Below the pieces are notes generated by a model. It ran no database searches, was not told where the DNA came from, and saw only the letters and a program-made list of their open reading frames with translations. DNA of 10,689 bases from Chitinophagales bacterium (GTDB taxonomy: Bacteria; Bacteroidota; Bacteroidia; Chitinophagales; UBA10324). The stretch covers positions 1-10,689 of the forward strand of contig JAJAYG010000176.1 of NCBI GenBank assembly GCA_026786335.1, read 5' to 3'. The stretch's first letter is position 1; each line of letters begins with the position of its first letter. Positions 1 to 7,686 of the stretch are shown here, piece after piece. The position numbers were made by a program, and so were the translations under genes.

Positions 1-1006
1 ATCTATCACTTCGCCTTACCTCACCGATTTAACTTTTACAACCGCTAACGTTGCCGTGTTTGCCGAAAATGCTTTTCATTTCTCAAAAAACTTTTCGCTC
101 ACACCCGGCTTGCGGCTCGATGTATTGAAAACAGTTTCTTCGGGCATTGTAAATTATCTTCCCGAAGATCTTAATTATGATCGCGTAAATAAAATTCTGC
201 TCGTGGGTTGTGGCGCGCAGTATAATTTAACTGACCATGTAAATATGTATGCAAATGTTTCGCAAGCATACAAACCTGTTTTGTATTCCGATCTAGTTCC
301 ATCCTCAACACTTGATGTTGTTGATGCTGCAATAAAAGATTCACATGGTTACCAGGCCGATCTTGGAATTCGCGGTAACATCAAAGAAATCCTTAGATTT
401 GATGGCGGATTTTATTATCTCTACTACGCCGATCGTGTTGGCACTATTACCTTAAAGGATGCAACAGGAGCAGATTATAATTACAGAACCAACACTGGAA
501 ACACGGAAGCAAAAGGGCTTGAAGTATTTCTTGAATTTCACCCGTTGAATTGGATGGGCATTCAAACCATTGGCGACATCAGTTTATTCACTTCCACTTC
601 CACTGATGATGCAATTTATTTGAAAGGAAATATTGTGAAGACCGGAGAAAATATTGACATCAAAGGAAACAAATTAGAGAATGCACCCGAAGTAATTTCT
701 CGCAATGGAATTACCTGGAGTTATTCAAAATTTTCTTTAACCCTGCAGTACAGTTATACCAGTCAAACTTTTAGTGATGCCTCCAATGCAGTTTCATCGG
801 CAAACGGAATTACGGGTACTGTACCCGCATACGGCATCTTTGATTTGAATGGTGTTGTTGATCTTGGAAAATTTAATCTCAAAGGCGGTATTAATAATTT
901 GGGAAATGAAAAATATTTCACCCGTCGCATTAACACTTACCCCGGTCCCGGAATTTTACCCGGCGATGGAAGAACTTTCTACATAAGTTTTGGGGCAAGA
1001 ATTTGA
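1..1006 (+). CDS. TonB-dependent receptor, FecA-like, C-terminal barrel (5' partial)
   Basis: This is the C-terminal part of an outer-membrane, TonB-driven uptake receptor. The reading frame is open from position 2, so the GTG at 56 is an internal valine and the true start lies upstream of the window. About 334 residues are visible. They alternate short aromatic-rich strands and loops typical of the 22-strand barrel, for example YANVSQAYKP, GGFYYLYYADRVGTITLKD and NTEAKGLEVFLEF. The end, with INNLGNEKYFTRR, PGPGILPGDGRTFYISFG and a terminal ARI, matches the closing strands of FecA-type (ferric citrate-like) receptors, where a Y-F-T-R block and a GDGR-T/S-FY block are usual. The plug domain, TonB box and any signal peptide are outside the window. 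Family assignment is strong. The ligand (ferric siderophore or citrate) is inferred only from resemblance. The last residue is Ile rather than the commoner Phe. Confidence 0.9.
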   Translation, partial: SITSPYLTDLTFTTANVAVFAENAFHFSKNFSLTPGLRLDVLKTVSSGIVNYLPEDLNYDRVNKILLVGCGAQYNLTDHVNMYANVSQAYKPVLYSDLVPSSTLDVVDAAIKDSHGYQADLGIRGNIKEILRFDGGFYYLYYADRVGTITLKDATGADYNYRTNTGNTEAKGLEVFLEFHPLNWMGIQTIGDISLFTSTSTDDAIYLKGNIVKTGENIDIKGNKLENAPEVISRNGITWSYSKFSLTLQYSYTSQTFSDASNAVSSANGITGTVPAYGIFDLNGVVDLGKFNLKGGINNLGNEKYFTRRINTYPGPGILPGDGRTFYISFGARI

Positions 1007-1082
1007 TTAAGTATTAATTAATTTTCTTGTGTTATGAAATAATTAAATCTTAAGCCTGCGGGTAATACACATCACCTACTAT

Positions 1083-1090
1083 TATCTTTG
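1083..1090 (+). promoter_or_regulatory. Bacteroidota-type -7 box upstream of lumazine synthase
   Basis: TATCTTTG is an exact match to the TAnnTTTG -7 consensus of the Bacteroidota primary sigma factor. It ends 23 nt before the ATG at 1114, which would give a leader of roughly 15-20 nt. No clear TTG -33 element is found at the expected 19-21 nt upstream, so the call rests on the -7 box and its position. Confidence 0.5.
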
Positions 1091-1113
1091 AATCTTCTTC
1101 AACAAAAATCATT

Positions 1114-1608
1114 ATGGCTTCAGCAAAAAAAAATCTTTCTAAATATAAATTTGAAAACGCTCCTGATCTTAAAGAAGCGAGAGTAGGCATTATTGTTTCG
1201 GAATGGAACCACGAAATAACAGAAGCCATGTTTGATGGCTGCGATAAAACTTTAAAGCAATTAGGTGCAAAGAAAAAAAACCTGCACCGCATCAATGTTC
1301 CCGGTAGTTTTGAATTACCGGCAGCAGCAAAGATGTTGGTTGAATCAAAAAAGTTAGATGCAATCATTTGCCTCGGCTGCATTATCAAAGGCGAAACACG
1401 GCACGATGAATTTATTTCGCAAGCCGTTGCAAACGGAATGATGGAATTAAATCTTCGCTACAATATGCCATTTGTATTCGGTGTGCTCACCACTGAAAAT
1501 ATGGAACAGGCACAAGATCGTGCCGGCGGTAAATTGGGTAACAAAGGAATTGAAGCCGCAGTATCTGCAGTGAAAATGATGATGGTAAAAAATTCGTTGA
1601 AGAAATAA
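1114..1608 (+). CDS. ribH: 6,7-dimethyl-8-ribityllumazine synthase
   Basis: This cytosolic enzyme performs the penultimate step of riboflavin synthesis. It condenses 5-amino-6-ribitylaminouracil with 3,4-dihydroxy-2-butanone 4-phosphate. At 164 residues it has the usual length of the small, capsid-forming family. Visible motifs in order are SEWN (29-32, aromatic plus Asn of the pyrimidine site), NVPGSFELP (61-69), GCIIKGETRHDEFI (88-101) with the catalytic His at 97, GVLTTENMEQAQDRAG (123-138) with the phosphate-contacting Arg at 136, and GNKGIEAA (142-149). ATG 1114 is the natural start: it follows a TAnnTTTG box, and the basic N-terminal tail MASAKKNLSKYKF is typical of Bacteroidota versions. 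It stands alone among unrelated neighbours, with no other rib genes in view. The opposite-strand frame across 1050-1388 is a shadow of this gene. Some databases use the symbol ribE. Confidence 0.96.
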   Translation: MASAKKNLSKYKFENAPDLKEARVGIIVSEWNHEITEAMFDGCDKTLKQLGAKKKNLHRINVPGSFELPAAAKMLVESKKLDAIICLGCIIKGETRHDEFISQAVANGMMELNLRYNMPFVFGVLTTENMEQAQDRAGGKLGNKGIEAAVSAVKMMMVKNSLKK

Positions 1609-1642
1609 TTTTCAATTTCCTTATTTTAATTGATAGCATTTT

Positions 1643-1681
1643 ATAACTCCACCGTAGTAAAAAAAACTCAGGCGGAGTTAT
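1643..1681 (+). repeat. Inverted repeat with two alternative hairpins in the ribH-MBL spacer
   Basis: ATAACTCC (1643-1650) pairs perfectly with GGAGTTAT (1674-1681), extended by CC/GG after one A-C mismatch, around a 17-nt loop. Inside it, AACTC (1665-1669) can instead pair with GAGTT (1675-1679). On the minus strand that smaller hairpin is followed by eight T (the complement of the A run 1659-1666), the layout of an intrinsic terminator. No minus-strand gene reads into it, however. On the plus strand the large hairpin lies 35 nt after the ribH stop without a following U run, so it may be a weak terminator or simply a small palindrome. Confidence 0.4.
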
Positions 1682-1750
1682 GGAATTGTTTAATAACTAA
1701 ATTGCCCTCGAAAGATTGAGCAACCACTTAACCATTTGACAATTACCAAC

Positions 1751-2584
1751 ATGAAACTCTACTCACTTGACACAGGATATTTTAAACTCGATGGCGGTGC
1801 CATGTTTGGTGTGGTTCCAAAATCAATTTGGAATTCTTTAAACCCTGCCGATGAAAAGAATCTTTGCACATGGGCAATGCGCTGCCTGTTAGTTGAAGAA
1901 GGAAACAGGTTGATCTTAATCGATTGCGGATTGGGAAATAAACAGAGTGAAAAGTTCTTTAGCTACTACGAACCACATGGTGAAGAAACACTGATAAGCT
2001 CATTATTCAGTCACGGATTTACACCCGATGATGTTACCGATGTTTTTCTTACCCATCTTCATTTTGATCATTGCGGCGGAGCTGTTGTAAGAGATGAAGA
2101 AAAATTAATTCCTGCATTTCCAAATGCAACTTATTACTGCAATCAAAAACACTGGCAGTGGGCAATTAATCCTAACTCGCGTGAGAAAGCTTCATTCCTA
2201 AAAGAAAATATTTTACCACTGCAACAAAGCGGGCAGTTAAAAATGCTGATGAAGGATGAAGAAATAATTCCTGGTTTTAATTTCATCATGGTGAATGGCC
2301 ATACAGAATCAATGATGCTTCCAGTGATCAGGTTCAAAGAACACACTGTGGTTTACATGGCAGATTTAATTCCGTCTGCCGGCCATATCCCATTGCCTTA
2401 TGTAATGGCCTACGATGTTCGCCCTCTTATAACTTTGCAGGAAAAAGAAGTATTCTTAAAGATTGCAGCAGATAATAATTACATCTTGTTTTTTGAACAT
2501 GATAAAAACATTGAGGCATGTTCCTTAATGAGTACCGAAAGAGGAGTGCGAATGCACAGCGAAATAAAAATCGGCGATCTTTAG
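1751..2584 (+). CDS. Metallo-beta-lactamase-fold hydrolase (lactonase-like)
   Basis: This is a 277-residue cytoplasmic MBL-fold metallohydrolase with a binuclear metal site. The signature HLHFDH (H102, H104, D106, H107, within LTHLHFDHCGG) is complete. The remaining ligands are also present: GHT (H184, in VNGHTES), D205 (MADLIP) and H250 (FFEHD). An N-terminal alpha/beta core strand runs into LILIDCGLG (54-62). There is no signal peptide and no fused domain. The overall layout resembles the YtnP/AHL-lactonase-like branch used for lactones and other small esters, but the substrate cannot be read from the sequence. I chose ATG 1751 over the in-frame TTG at 1736, because the ATG gives the usual MKLYS start and the TTG would only add five unconserved residues. 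It ends close to, and convergent with, the minus-strand DUF4421 gene. The 142-nt gap and hairpin after ribH argue for separate transcription. Confidence 0.88.
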   Translation: MKLYSLDTGYFKLDGGAMFGVVPKSIWNSLNPADEKNLCTWAMRCLLVEEGNRLILIDCGLGNKQSEKFFSYYEPHGEETLISSLFSHGFTPDDVTDVFLTHLHFDHCGGAVVRDEEKLIPAFPNATYYCNQKHWQWAINPNSREKASFLKENILPLQQSGQLKMLMKDEEIIPGFNFIMVNGHTESMMLPVIRFKEHTVVYMADLIPSAGHIPLPYVMAYDVRPLITLQEKEVFLKIAADNNYILFFEHDKNIEACSLMSTERGVRMHSEIKIGDL

Positions 2585-2588
2585 TTTG

Positions 2589-2625
2589 ATTGAAATAAAA
2601 TTCCTTCTCACTTCAATTATTTTAT
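2589..2625. terminator. Possible bidirectional terminator between convergent genes
   Basis: ATTGAA (2589-2594) pairs with TTCAAT (2612-2617), flanked by A-rich sequence on one side and TATTTTATT on the other, so a weak hairpin plus U-rich tail exists in both directions. It sits in the 32-nt gap between the MBL gene (stop at 2584) and the DUF4421 gene (stop at 2617). The stem is short and AT-rich, so this is tentative. Confidence 0.3.
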
Positions 2626-3618
2626 TCTTATGCCAAACACAAATTTTGCTTTGCTTGCATTGTAGTTGAGCTGATTTTTATTCCCCAAGTTTACAAAATT
2701 TTGATCAATAGAATAAGATAGCACAGCATAAAATTTCTTTCCCCCATAACCAACTGCATTCAGCGATTCAAGCTTTGGAGAAACTGTAACCGGATGACCG
2801 ATATGGTAATAGTTTTCGCTCTTTGCATCGCCGATATTAAATGCAATGCCCGGAACAAGAGAAACTGATATGTAAAAAGATTTCGGCAATACCAGCGTAT
2901 ATGCATAACCTGCAAGCAACCCTGAACTCAAAAGGTTAGCTTCAGAAATTTGCCCGTAGGAACTAAAAGATGAATGAAGATCTGTTGGAATTAGGTTATC
3001 GTTAGACCTTAAATCGTAGTAAGTAAAAAATACTCCTACAACAGGCGCGCCCGCACTTTGCTTTTGAATCTGTGCGCCAAGGAATGCAGCATTGAATGAA
3101 AATTTCCGGTAGCCGAAATTGTAGAGGTAATTAATTCCAAGGTTAAAAGTTCTTATGTCGCTTCTGAATGAGTTTGCAGGTGTATCAACCAATGGAATTT
3201 GAGTGGAAGAAAAGAAACCACCATGCAATTGAAAGTTGAAACCTAATACATGCTGATTGGTAACCAGAGTTGAAAGGAAGTCAAAACTCTTTGTTTGGTT
3301 TAGGGTATCTTTTTTTGTATGGCTGATGTTGACACCAAGATCAAGAGCAAAATTTCCGTATGAAACTCCGAGCCCCAATGATGCTTTTGCATTTGGAACA
3401 AATGAAACTTTGAGGTTTGAATTCAAATCACTTAAACTGAAAGTTTGGCTTTTTGAAACTCCAAAAATTCTGGCGCTCCAACTTGAAGGTCTTCTTTCAA
3501 TGTAGCTGCTGTCAATATCAGTTTTTATAAGCGTAAACTTTACCTGGCAAAATGATTTATTTGATTGTAGAAAAAACAACAACACAAAAGCCGCAGTAGT
3601 TACAAATAAATATTTCAT
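2617..3618 (-). CDS. DUF4421 family outer-membrane protein (copy 2)
   Basis: This is a 333-residue exported protein of the Bacteroidota DUF4421 family, whose function is unknown. Residues 1-25 form a signal peptide (basic MK, hydrophobic TTAAFVLLFFLQ, cleavage probable near SFCQ). The mature part begins with the family's characteristic YIERRPSSWSARIFG, followed by beta-strand alternation with glycine-rich turns (ASLGLGVSYGNFALDLGVNIS). That pattern and the end KFVFGIRIK suggest an outer-membrane beta-barrel. The length of about 330 residues is normal for the family. It is the last gene of the GH92-DUF4421-DUF4421 operon and starts 22 nt after its paralogue's stop. The central and C-terminal halves match that paralogue closely (YLYNF..KFSFNAAF, QISEANLLSSGLLAGYAYT, PGIAFNIG). 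The family assignment is from memory of its N-terminal motif. The role (structural, transport or glycan binding) is unknown. Confidence 0.78.
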   Translation of the reverse strand: MKYLFVTTAAFVLLFFLQSNKSFCQVKFTLIKTDIDSSYIERRPSSWSARIFGVSKSQTFSLSDLNSNLKVSFVPNAKASLGLGVSYGNFALDLGVNISHTKKDTLNQTKSFDFLSTLVTNQHVLGFNFQLHGGFFSSTQIPLVDTPANSFRSDIRTFNLGINYLYNFGYRKFSFNAAFLGAQIQKQSAGAPVVGVFFTYYDLRSNDNLIPTDLHSSFSSYGQISEANLLSSGLLAGYAYTLVLPKSFYISVSLVPGIAFNIGDAKSENYYHIGHPVTVSPKLESLNAVGYGGKKFYAVLSYSIDQNFVNLGNKNQLNYNASKAKFVFGIRIK

Positions 3619-3640
3619 CTTCGTTTTTGTTTTTTTACTT

Positions 3641-4672
3641 TCAATTAAAACGAAAGCCCACCAACCATTTGAATGTGCCCGAATGATTATTGAAAGTTTC
3701 TTTTGAATTCTTGTTATTTAATGCAAGCCAGGTGCGATCACTAAAAAATGCGATGTAGGTATAAAATCTTTTTCCTGCATTGTGCCCGATTGCTTCGCGT
3801 GAAATTAATTTGTAAGAAACCGTAAACGGATTACCAATGTTGTAATACACATCGCTCTTTACTTCACCCACATTAAATGCAAGGCCAGGCGCGAGTGAAA
3901 GCGTGAGGTAAAATTTTCCAGGCAAAACAAAAGTGTAAGCGTAGCCGGCAAGCAAGCCTGTTGAAAGAATATTTGCTTCAGAAATTTGATTCTTAATTGT
4001 GATTGAGTCAACAAACTTAGCAGGAACAATTGCATCATTTGCATGCAAATCAAAGTAGCTTAAAAATATTCCGGCAAGCGGACCTCCTGCACTCTTCATT
4101 TGTTTTTGCGAACCTGTGAAGGCAGCATTGAAAGAAAATTTTTTGTAATTAAAGTTGTATAGGTAATTAGCAAAAAAACTGATGTTGGTAAGATCATTTT
4201 TGTAAAGTGTTTGCTGTTGCATTTCGGTTTTATTGTAACCAGTAGCAAAATATCCGCTGGTTGCCTGAAACCCAAAATCAAATACATGCTGGCCCGCATA
4301 AACTGAAGAAAGAAAACTTAAACCTCTTGAGAGTTTCCCCGAATCGGTTTTAGTTGATGTAAGATTAAAACCATAGGAGAGTCCAAAGTTTTTATAAGAG
4401 CCGCCGCCCCCGAGCGAGAATGAAGAAGCAGGATAAAAATCAACCACTTCATTGGTGCTTCCTGCATTGTTAGTGAAATTATTTCCCTTGGTTGCCAGAT
4501 ATAAATTCACCTGCCATCTTGCTTTAGTTGTATGAATGAAGGCGGTATCAAAATCAGTTTTCAGAAATGTAAATCTGCTCAGGATTGAAGTGGCCTGGGC
4601 AAAACTGTTATCTTTAAAAGAAGAAATAAATAAAAGGAGGAGAATTAATATGCGGGAATAATTATAAAACAT
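3641..4672 (-). CDS. DUF4421 family outer-membrane protein (copy 1)
   Basis: This is a 343-residue exported protein, paralogous to the gene directly downstream. It has a signal peptide (MFYNYSRILILLLLFISSF, cleavage probable after SFAQ near residue 26). The family N-terminal block is more divergent here (FIHTTKARWQVNLYLATKG) than in the neighbour. After it come predicted beta-strands, with strong conservation from NYLYNFNYKKFSFNAAF onward, including QISEANILSTGLLAGYAYT and APGLAFNVG. In a central block of 45 residues about 29 are identical to the neighbour by eye, so a tandem duplication is clear. The start ATG 4672 lies 22 nt after the GH92 stop, with no promoter room, so cotranscription with the mannosidase is likely. 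The function is unknown, and an outer-membrane barrel is inferred. The in-frame minus-strand frames inside 3859-4299 are shadows. Confidence 0.77.
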   Translation of the reverse strand: MFYNYSRILILLLLFISSFKDNSFAQATSILSRFTFLKTDFDTAFIHTTKARWQVNLYLATKGNNFTNNAGSTNEVVDFYPASSFSLGGGGSYKNFGLSYGFNLTSTKTDSGKLSRGLSFLSSVYAGQHVFDFGFQATSGYFATGYNKTEMQQQTLYKNDLTNISFFANYLYNFNYKKFSFNAAFTGSQKQMKSAGGPLAGIFLSYFDLHANDAIVPAKFVDSITIKNQISEANILSTGLLAGYAYTFVLPGKFYLTLSLAPGLAFNVGEVKSDVYYNIGNPFTVSYKLISREAIGHNAGKRFYTYIAFFSDRTWLALNNKNSKETFNNHSGTFKWLVGFRFN

Positions 4673-4694
4673 ATTAAGCTAAGATAGACGGTTG

Positions 4695-7643
4695 TTATTC
4701 AATCATGATTTCATCGCAAAATATCCATGGCTTTTCGCCTGCACTAAAATGCCACGCTGGAATCACCTTCAAATTCTCGGCTCGTATACGAATGTATCGG
4801 GCTTCAATTGGTTTTAAAAATTTGGTTTTTAAAATAAGGTTGAACGATGAATCTATTTGATCGAAAAATTTTGAATCAGTTATTACTCCTTGTTTTTTAG
4901 AGGAAGAAAAATTTATTCCATCGGCAGCGTAGCTCACATTCATTGATGAAGGAAAAAAAATCCATGATTTTTGATCGCTTAAAAATTCAGCACTCACATT
5001 TTTAATTTTTTTCAATTCACCCAAATTAATAATTACATCCATATCATTTCCCCACCACCCTTGCCACGTGCCATCTTTAAAATTTGTTGAACCTGAAACC
5101 CCATCAATCAAACCTAAATCTCCGCCGCCATTGTATTGCGTATCGTAAATTGGATGGTAACTTACTTTCCAGTTCTTATCTGATTTCGTAAAAGTTGCTT
5201 TCACTAATTTGCTGCTATCGCCATTTTTATTTTTGATGACAGCGAAAACTGATTGCGACTCATCAATAAAAAATTTTGAGTCAGAAAAATCTAATCCCAT
5301 TGTTTTTGTTTGATGAACAAGAACTGAATCATCATCATGAAGCGTTTGAAATGAAATATGCATTGTATCAATAAATGTTGCATTGCTTGCGAGTATAACC
5401 GGGTTCACAATAATCGCATGCTCATTAATTTCTTTAGAAGGAAGAAAATTAATTTTTGGTTGAAATGAATTGTATGAATCGCTGCTCATGTTCAATTCTA
5501 AAGTTGCGCCACTCATAATATTTCTGTGCGAAAACAAAATGCTGTCGTAGGCAGTGCCATTCAATTTTACTGCTGTCACATATTTGTTAGCAGCAGAATT
5601 ATTTTTAGCGATGATGGTAAAAGTGTTTTGGTTTTCTAAATTAATTTTTACCGTATCAAAAATCGGTGACCCAATGGTGTAGTAAGAATAGGCCGGTGTA
5701 ACCTGATAAAATCCCACCGCACTCATTACATACCACGCACTCATTTGCCCGCAATCTTCATTGCCAATTAAACCATCGGTTGCGTTGGTGTACATGTTCA
5801 TGATCTCGCGAACTTTTTCCTGCGTTTTATAGGGTGCTCCGCAGTAATTATACAAGTAAGCCATGTGGTGGCTCGGCTCATTGCCCTGCGCATATTGCCC
5901 TATAAGTCCGCTTATGTCGGCTTGCTCTCTGCCTTGTGTTATTGATGATACAGAAAAAAGAGAATCGAGTTTTGTTTGAAACTTTTCTTTACCACCCATC
6001 ATCGAAATTAAACCATCAACATCTTGAGGCACTGCAAACAAATATTGCCACGCATTCGCTTCGGTGTAATTAAAGTTGACTTCAAATGGATCGAAGGGTG
6101 AGTACCATCCACCATTTTTTTTCGCACGCATAAAACCGCGCTTCCAGTCAAAAACATTTTTCCAATACTGGCCGCGTGCAATAAATTCTTTGTAAGCAGC
6201 AACATCGCCGGTAAGTTTTGCTAACTGCGAAATGCACCAATCATCATAGGAATACTCCAGTGTTTTCGAAACCGATTCGCCTTCATCAAACATACCAATG
6301 CAACCATTGTTGCGGTAAGCATTTAATCCCGGTGTGTTTTGCGCTGCACTTGATTTCATTGCAACTAATGCTTTGCTGTAATCGAATTTAATTCCCTTCA
6401 TTGCTGCATCCGCCATTACCGAAACTGAATGATACCCGATCATGCAATCAGTTTCATTCGATGATAATTCCCATACCGGCAATCTTCCGCCTTGCTCATA
6501 CTCAAGCAGAATTGTATTGATGAAATCAGTTGTTCTTTGCTGATCAATAATGGTGAGCAGCGGATGCAAAGCGCGGTAAGTATCCCATAGAGAAAATACC
6601 GTGTAATAATGATGCCCGGGTTCAAGCTGATGCACTTTATAATCGCGACCCAAATATTTTCCATCTACATCATCAGCAAGAGAAGGATGAATCATACAAT
6701 GATAAAGCGCTGTGTAAAAAACTTTATTTTGCTCTTCTGTTCCACCACTTGTTTGAATTTTTCCAAGTTCCCAGCTCCATGAAATCTGAGCTTTAGCTTT
6801 TGTAGATTCAAAATCCCACGTTGTGCATTCACGCATGTTATTTCGCGCACCTTCCATGCTTGTTTGCGAGATGGCAACTTTTATATAAATAGCTTCACCT
6901 TTTGAAGTTTGAAACTGAAAGAATGCTTTAACATTGGTACCTTTTGCTTCACTGATTTTATTTTTTAGTGAATCATTTGTTGCAATGCCAAATGATTCCA
7001 TTTGCTTAGAGAACTCTGCATAGAAATAAACCACCTGATCTTTTGCCCATGCATTCGAGCGGCGGTAACCTTCAATATGCCGCGAGTCAATAACGTGCAC
7101 ATAAGAGTCAAGCACTTTATCGCGGTGAGTGAGATCAAGAATAATATTTGCTTTTTGTGTGGAAGGAAAAATGTACTTATGAAATCCAACACGCTGTGTA
7201 ACTGTAAACGCTGCATCAATATCATCATCATCTAAATGCACAGCATAATAACCTGCTGTTGCTTTTTCATTTTTATGGCTGAAGTGCGAAGCATATCCTT
7301 TTTTGTAATCACCATTCACAAATGGTTTTAATTCAGGATTGCCAACAGTCGGCATCAACAAAATGTCGCCATAGTCACTGCAACCGGTTCCGCTTAAATG
7401 CGTGTGGGAAAATCCATAAATGATGGTATCGCTATAATGGTATCCGCTGCAACCATCCCAACTGCCATCAACTCTGGTATCGGGTGAAAGCTGCACCATG
7501 CCAAATGGTTTTGTTGCACCGGGAAAAGTGTGACCATGACCGCCAGTGCCAATGAAAGGGTTAACGTAATCACTTAGATTGTTTTGACTGAATGAATAAC
7601 TGACAATGAGAAGTTGAAAGAATAAGAGTGAAATCAATTTCAT
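4695..7643 (-). CDS. Secreted GH92 alpha-mannosidase with discoidin-like C-terminal domain
   Basis: This is a 982-residue exported glycosidase. A signal peptide covers about residues 1-20 (MKLISLLFFQLLIVSYSFSQ). The GH92 domain runs from about 25 to 735. Its family blocks are NPFIGTGGHGHTFPGA (28-43), KPFGMVQLSPDTR (45-57), GFSHTHLSGTGCSDYGDI (77-94), SLWDTYRALHPLL (351-363), SSNETDCMIGYHS (394-406), YTEANAWQY (526-534), GQYAQGNEPSHH (582-593) and GNEDCGQMSAWY (627-638). Conserved acidic residues in the last three blocks are where the family's acid/base and calcium-binding residues sit. GH92 enzymes are calcium-dependent, inverting exo-alpha-mannosidases acting on N-glycan or yeast-mannan type linkages. 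The exact linkage cannot be told here. Residues from about 740 to 982 add a chitobiase-C-terminal-like segment and an F5/8 type C-like domain (SGSTNFKDGTWQGWWGNDM, ARYIRIRAEN), probably carbohydrate binding. It is first in the operon with the two DUF4421 genes. No SusC/SusD pair is adjacent. Confidence 0.95.
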   Translation of the reverse strand: MKLISLLFFQLLIVSYSFSQNNLSDYVNPFIGTGGHGHTFPGATKPFGMVQLSPDTRVDGSWDGCSGYHYSDTIIYGFSHTHLSGTGCSDYGDILLMPTVGNPELKPFVNGDYKKGYASHFSHKNEKATAGYYAVHLDDDDIDAAFTVTQRVGFHKYIFPSTQKANIILDLTHRDKVLDSYVHVIDSRHIEGYRRSNAWAKDQVVYFYAEFSKQMESFGIATNDSLKNKISEAKGTNVKAFFQFQTSKGEAIYIKVAISQTSMEGARNNMRECTTWDFESTKAKAQISWSWELGKIQTSGGTEEQNKVFYTALYHCMIHPSLADDVDGKYLGRDYKVHQLEPGHHYYTVFSLWDTYRALHPLLTIIDQQRTTDFINTILLEYEQGGRLPVWELSSNETDCMIGYHSVSVMADAAMKGIKFDYSKALVAMKSSAAQNTPGLNAYRNNGCIGMFDEGESVSKTLEYSYDDWCISQLAKLTGDVAAYKEFIARGQYWKNVFDWKRGFMRAKKNGGWYSPFDPFEVNFNYTEANAWQYLFAVPQDVDGLISMMGGKEKFQTKLDSLFSVSSITQGREQADISGLIGQYAQGNEPSHHMAYLYNYCGAPYKTQEKVREIMNMYTNATDGLIGNEDCGQMSAWYVMSAVGFYQVTPAYSYYTIGSPIFDTVKINLENQNTFTIIAKNNSAANKYVTAVKLNGTAYDSILFSHRNIMSGATLELNMSSDSYNSFQPKINFLPSKEINEHAIIVNPVILASNATFIDTMHISFQTLHDDDSVLVHQTKTMGLDFSDSKFFIDESQSVFAVIKNKNGDSSKLVKATFTKSDKNWKVSYHPIYDTQYNGGGDLGLIDGVSGSTNFKDGTWQGWWGNDMDVIINLGELKKIKNVSAEFLSDQKSWIFFPSSMNVSYAADGINFSSSKKQGVITDSKFFDQIDSSFNLILKTKFLKPIEARYIRIRAENLKVIPAWHFSAGEKPWIFCDEIMIE

Positions 7644-7647
7644 TTCT

Positions 7648-7655
7648 CAAATGTA
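7648..7655 (-). promoter_or_regulatory. Candidate -7 box for the GH92 operon
   Basis: On the minus strand this reads TACATTTG, an exact TAnnTTTG match, ending only 4 nt before the GH92 ATG (7643). If used, the transcript would be leaderless or nearly so. A second, poorer candidate, TCTCTTTG, lies just upstream (7657-7664). No TTG -33 element is evident at standard spacing, so the assignment is tentative. Confidence 0.35.
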
Positions 7656-7686
7656 GCAAAGAGAGAAATAGATAGGCGGAACACCT

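Noticed and set aside
56..58. GTG as the start codon of the TonB-dependent receptor
   Set aside because: The frame continues upstream to the window edge with receptor-like residues, so this GTG is an internal valine of a truncated gene.
1050..1388. 112-residue open frame antisense to lumazine synthase
   Set aside because: It lies opposite a strongly conserved gene with clear motifs and shows no domain or signal of its own.
1736..1750. TTG start adding five residues to the MBL-fold hydrolase
   Set aside because: The ATG at 1751 gives the expected N-terminus directly before the first strand. The extra residues look like untranslated leader.
3257..3505. Plus-strand open frame of 82 residues inside the DUF4421 gene
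   Set aside because: It is an antisense shadow of a well-supported exported protein, with Arg/Phe-rich content typical of complement reading.
6965..7235. Overlapping open frames on both strands inside the GH92 gene
   Set aside because: The GH92 frame is continuous with family motifs throughout. The others have no recognisable features.
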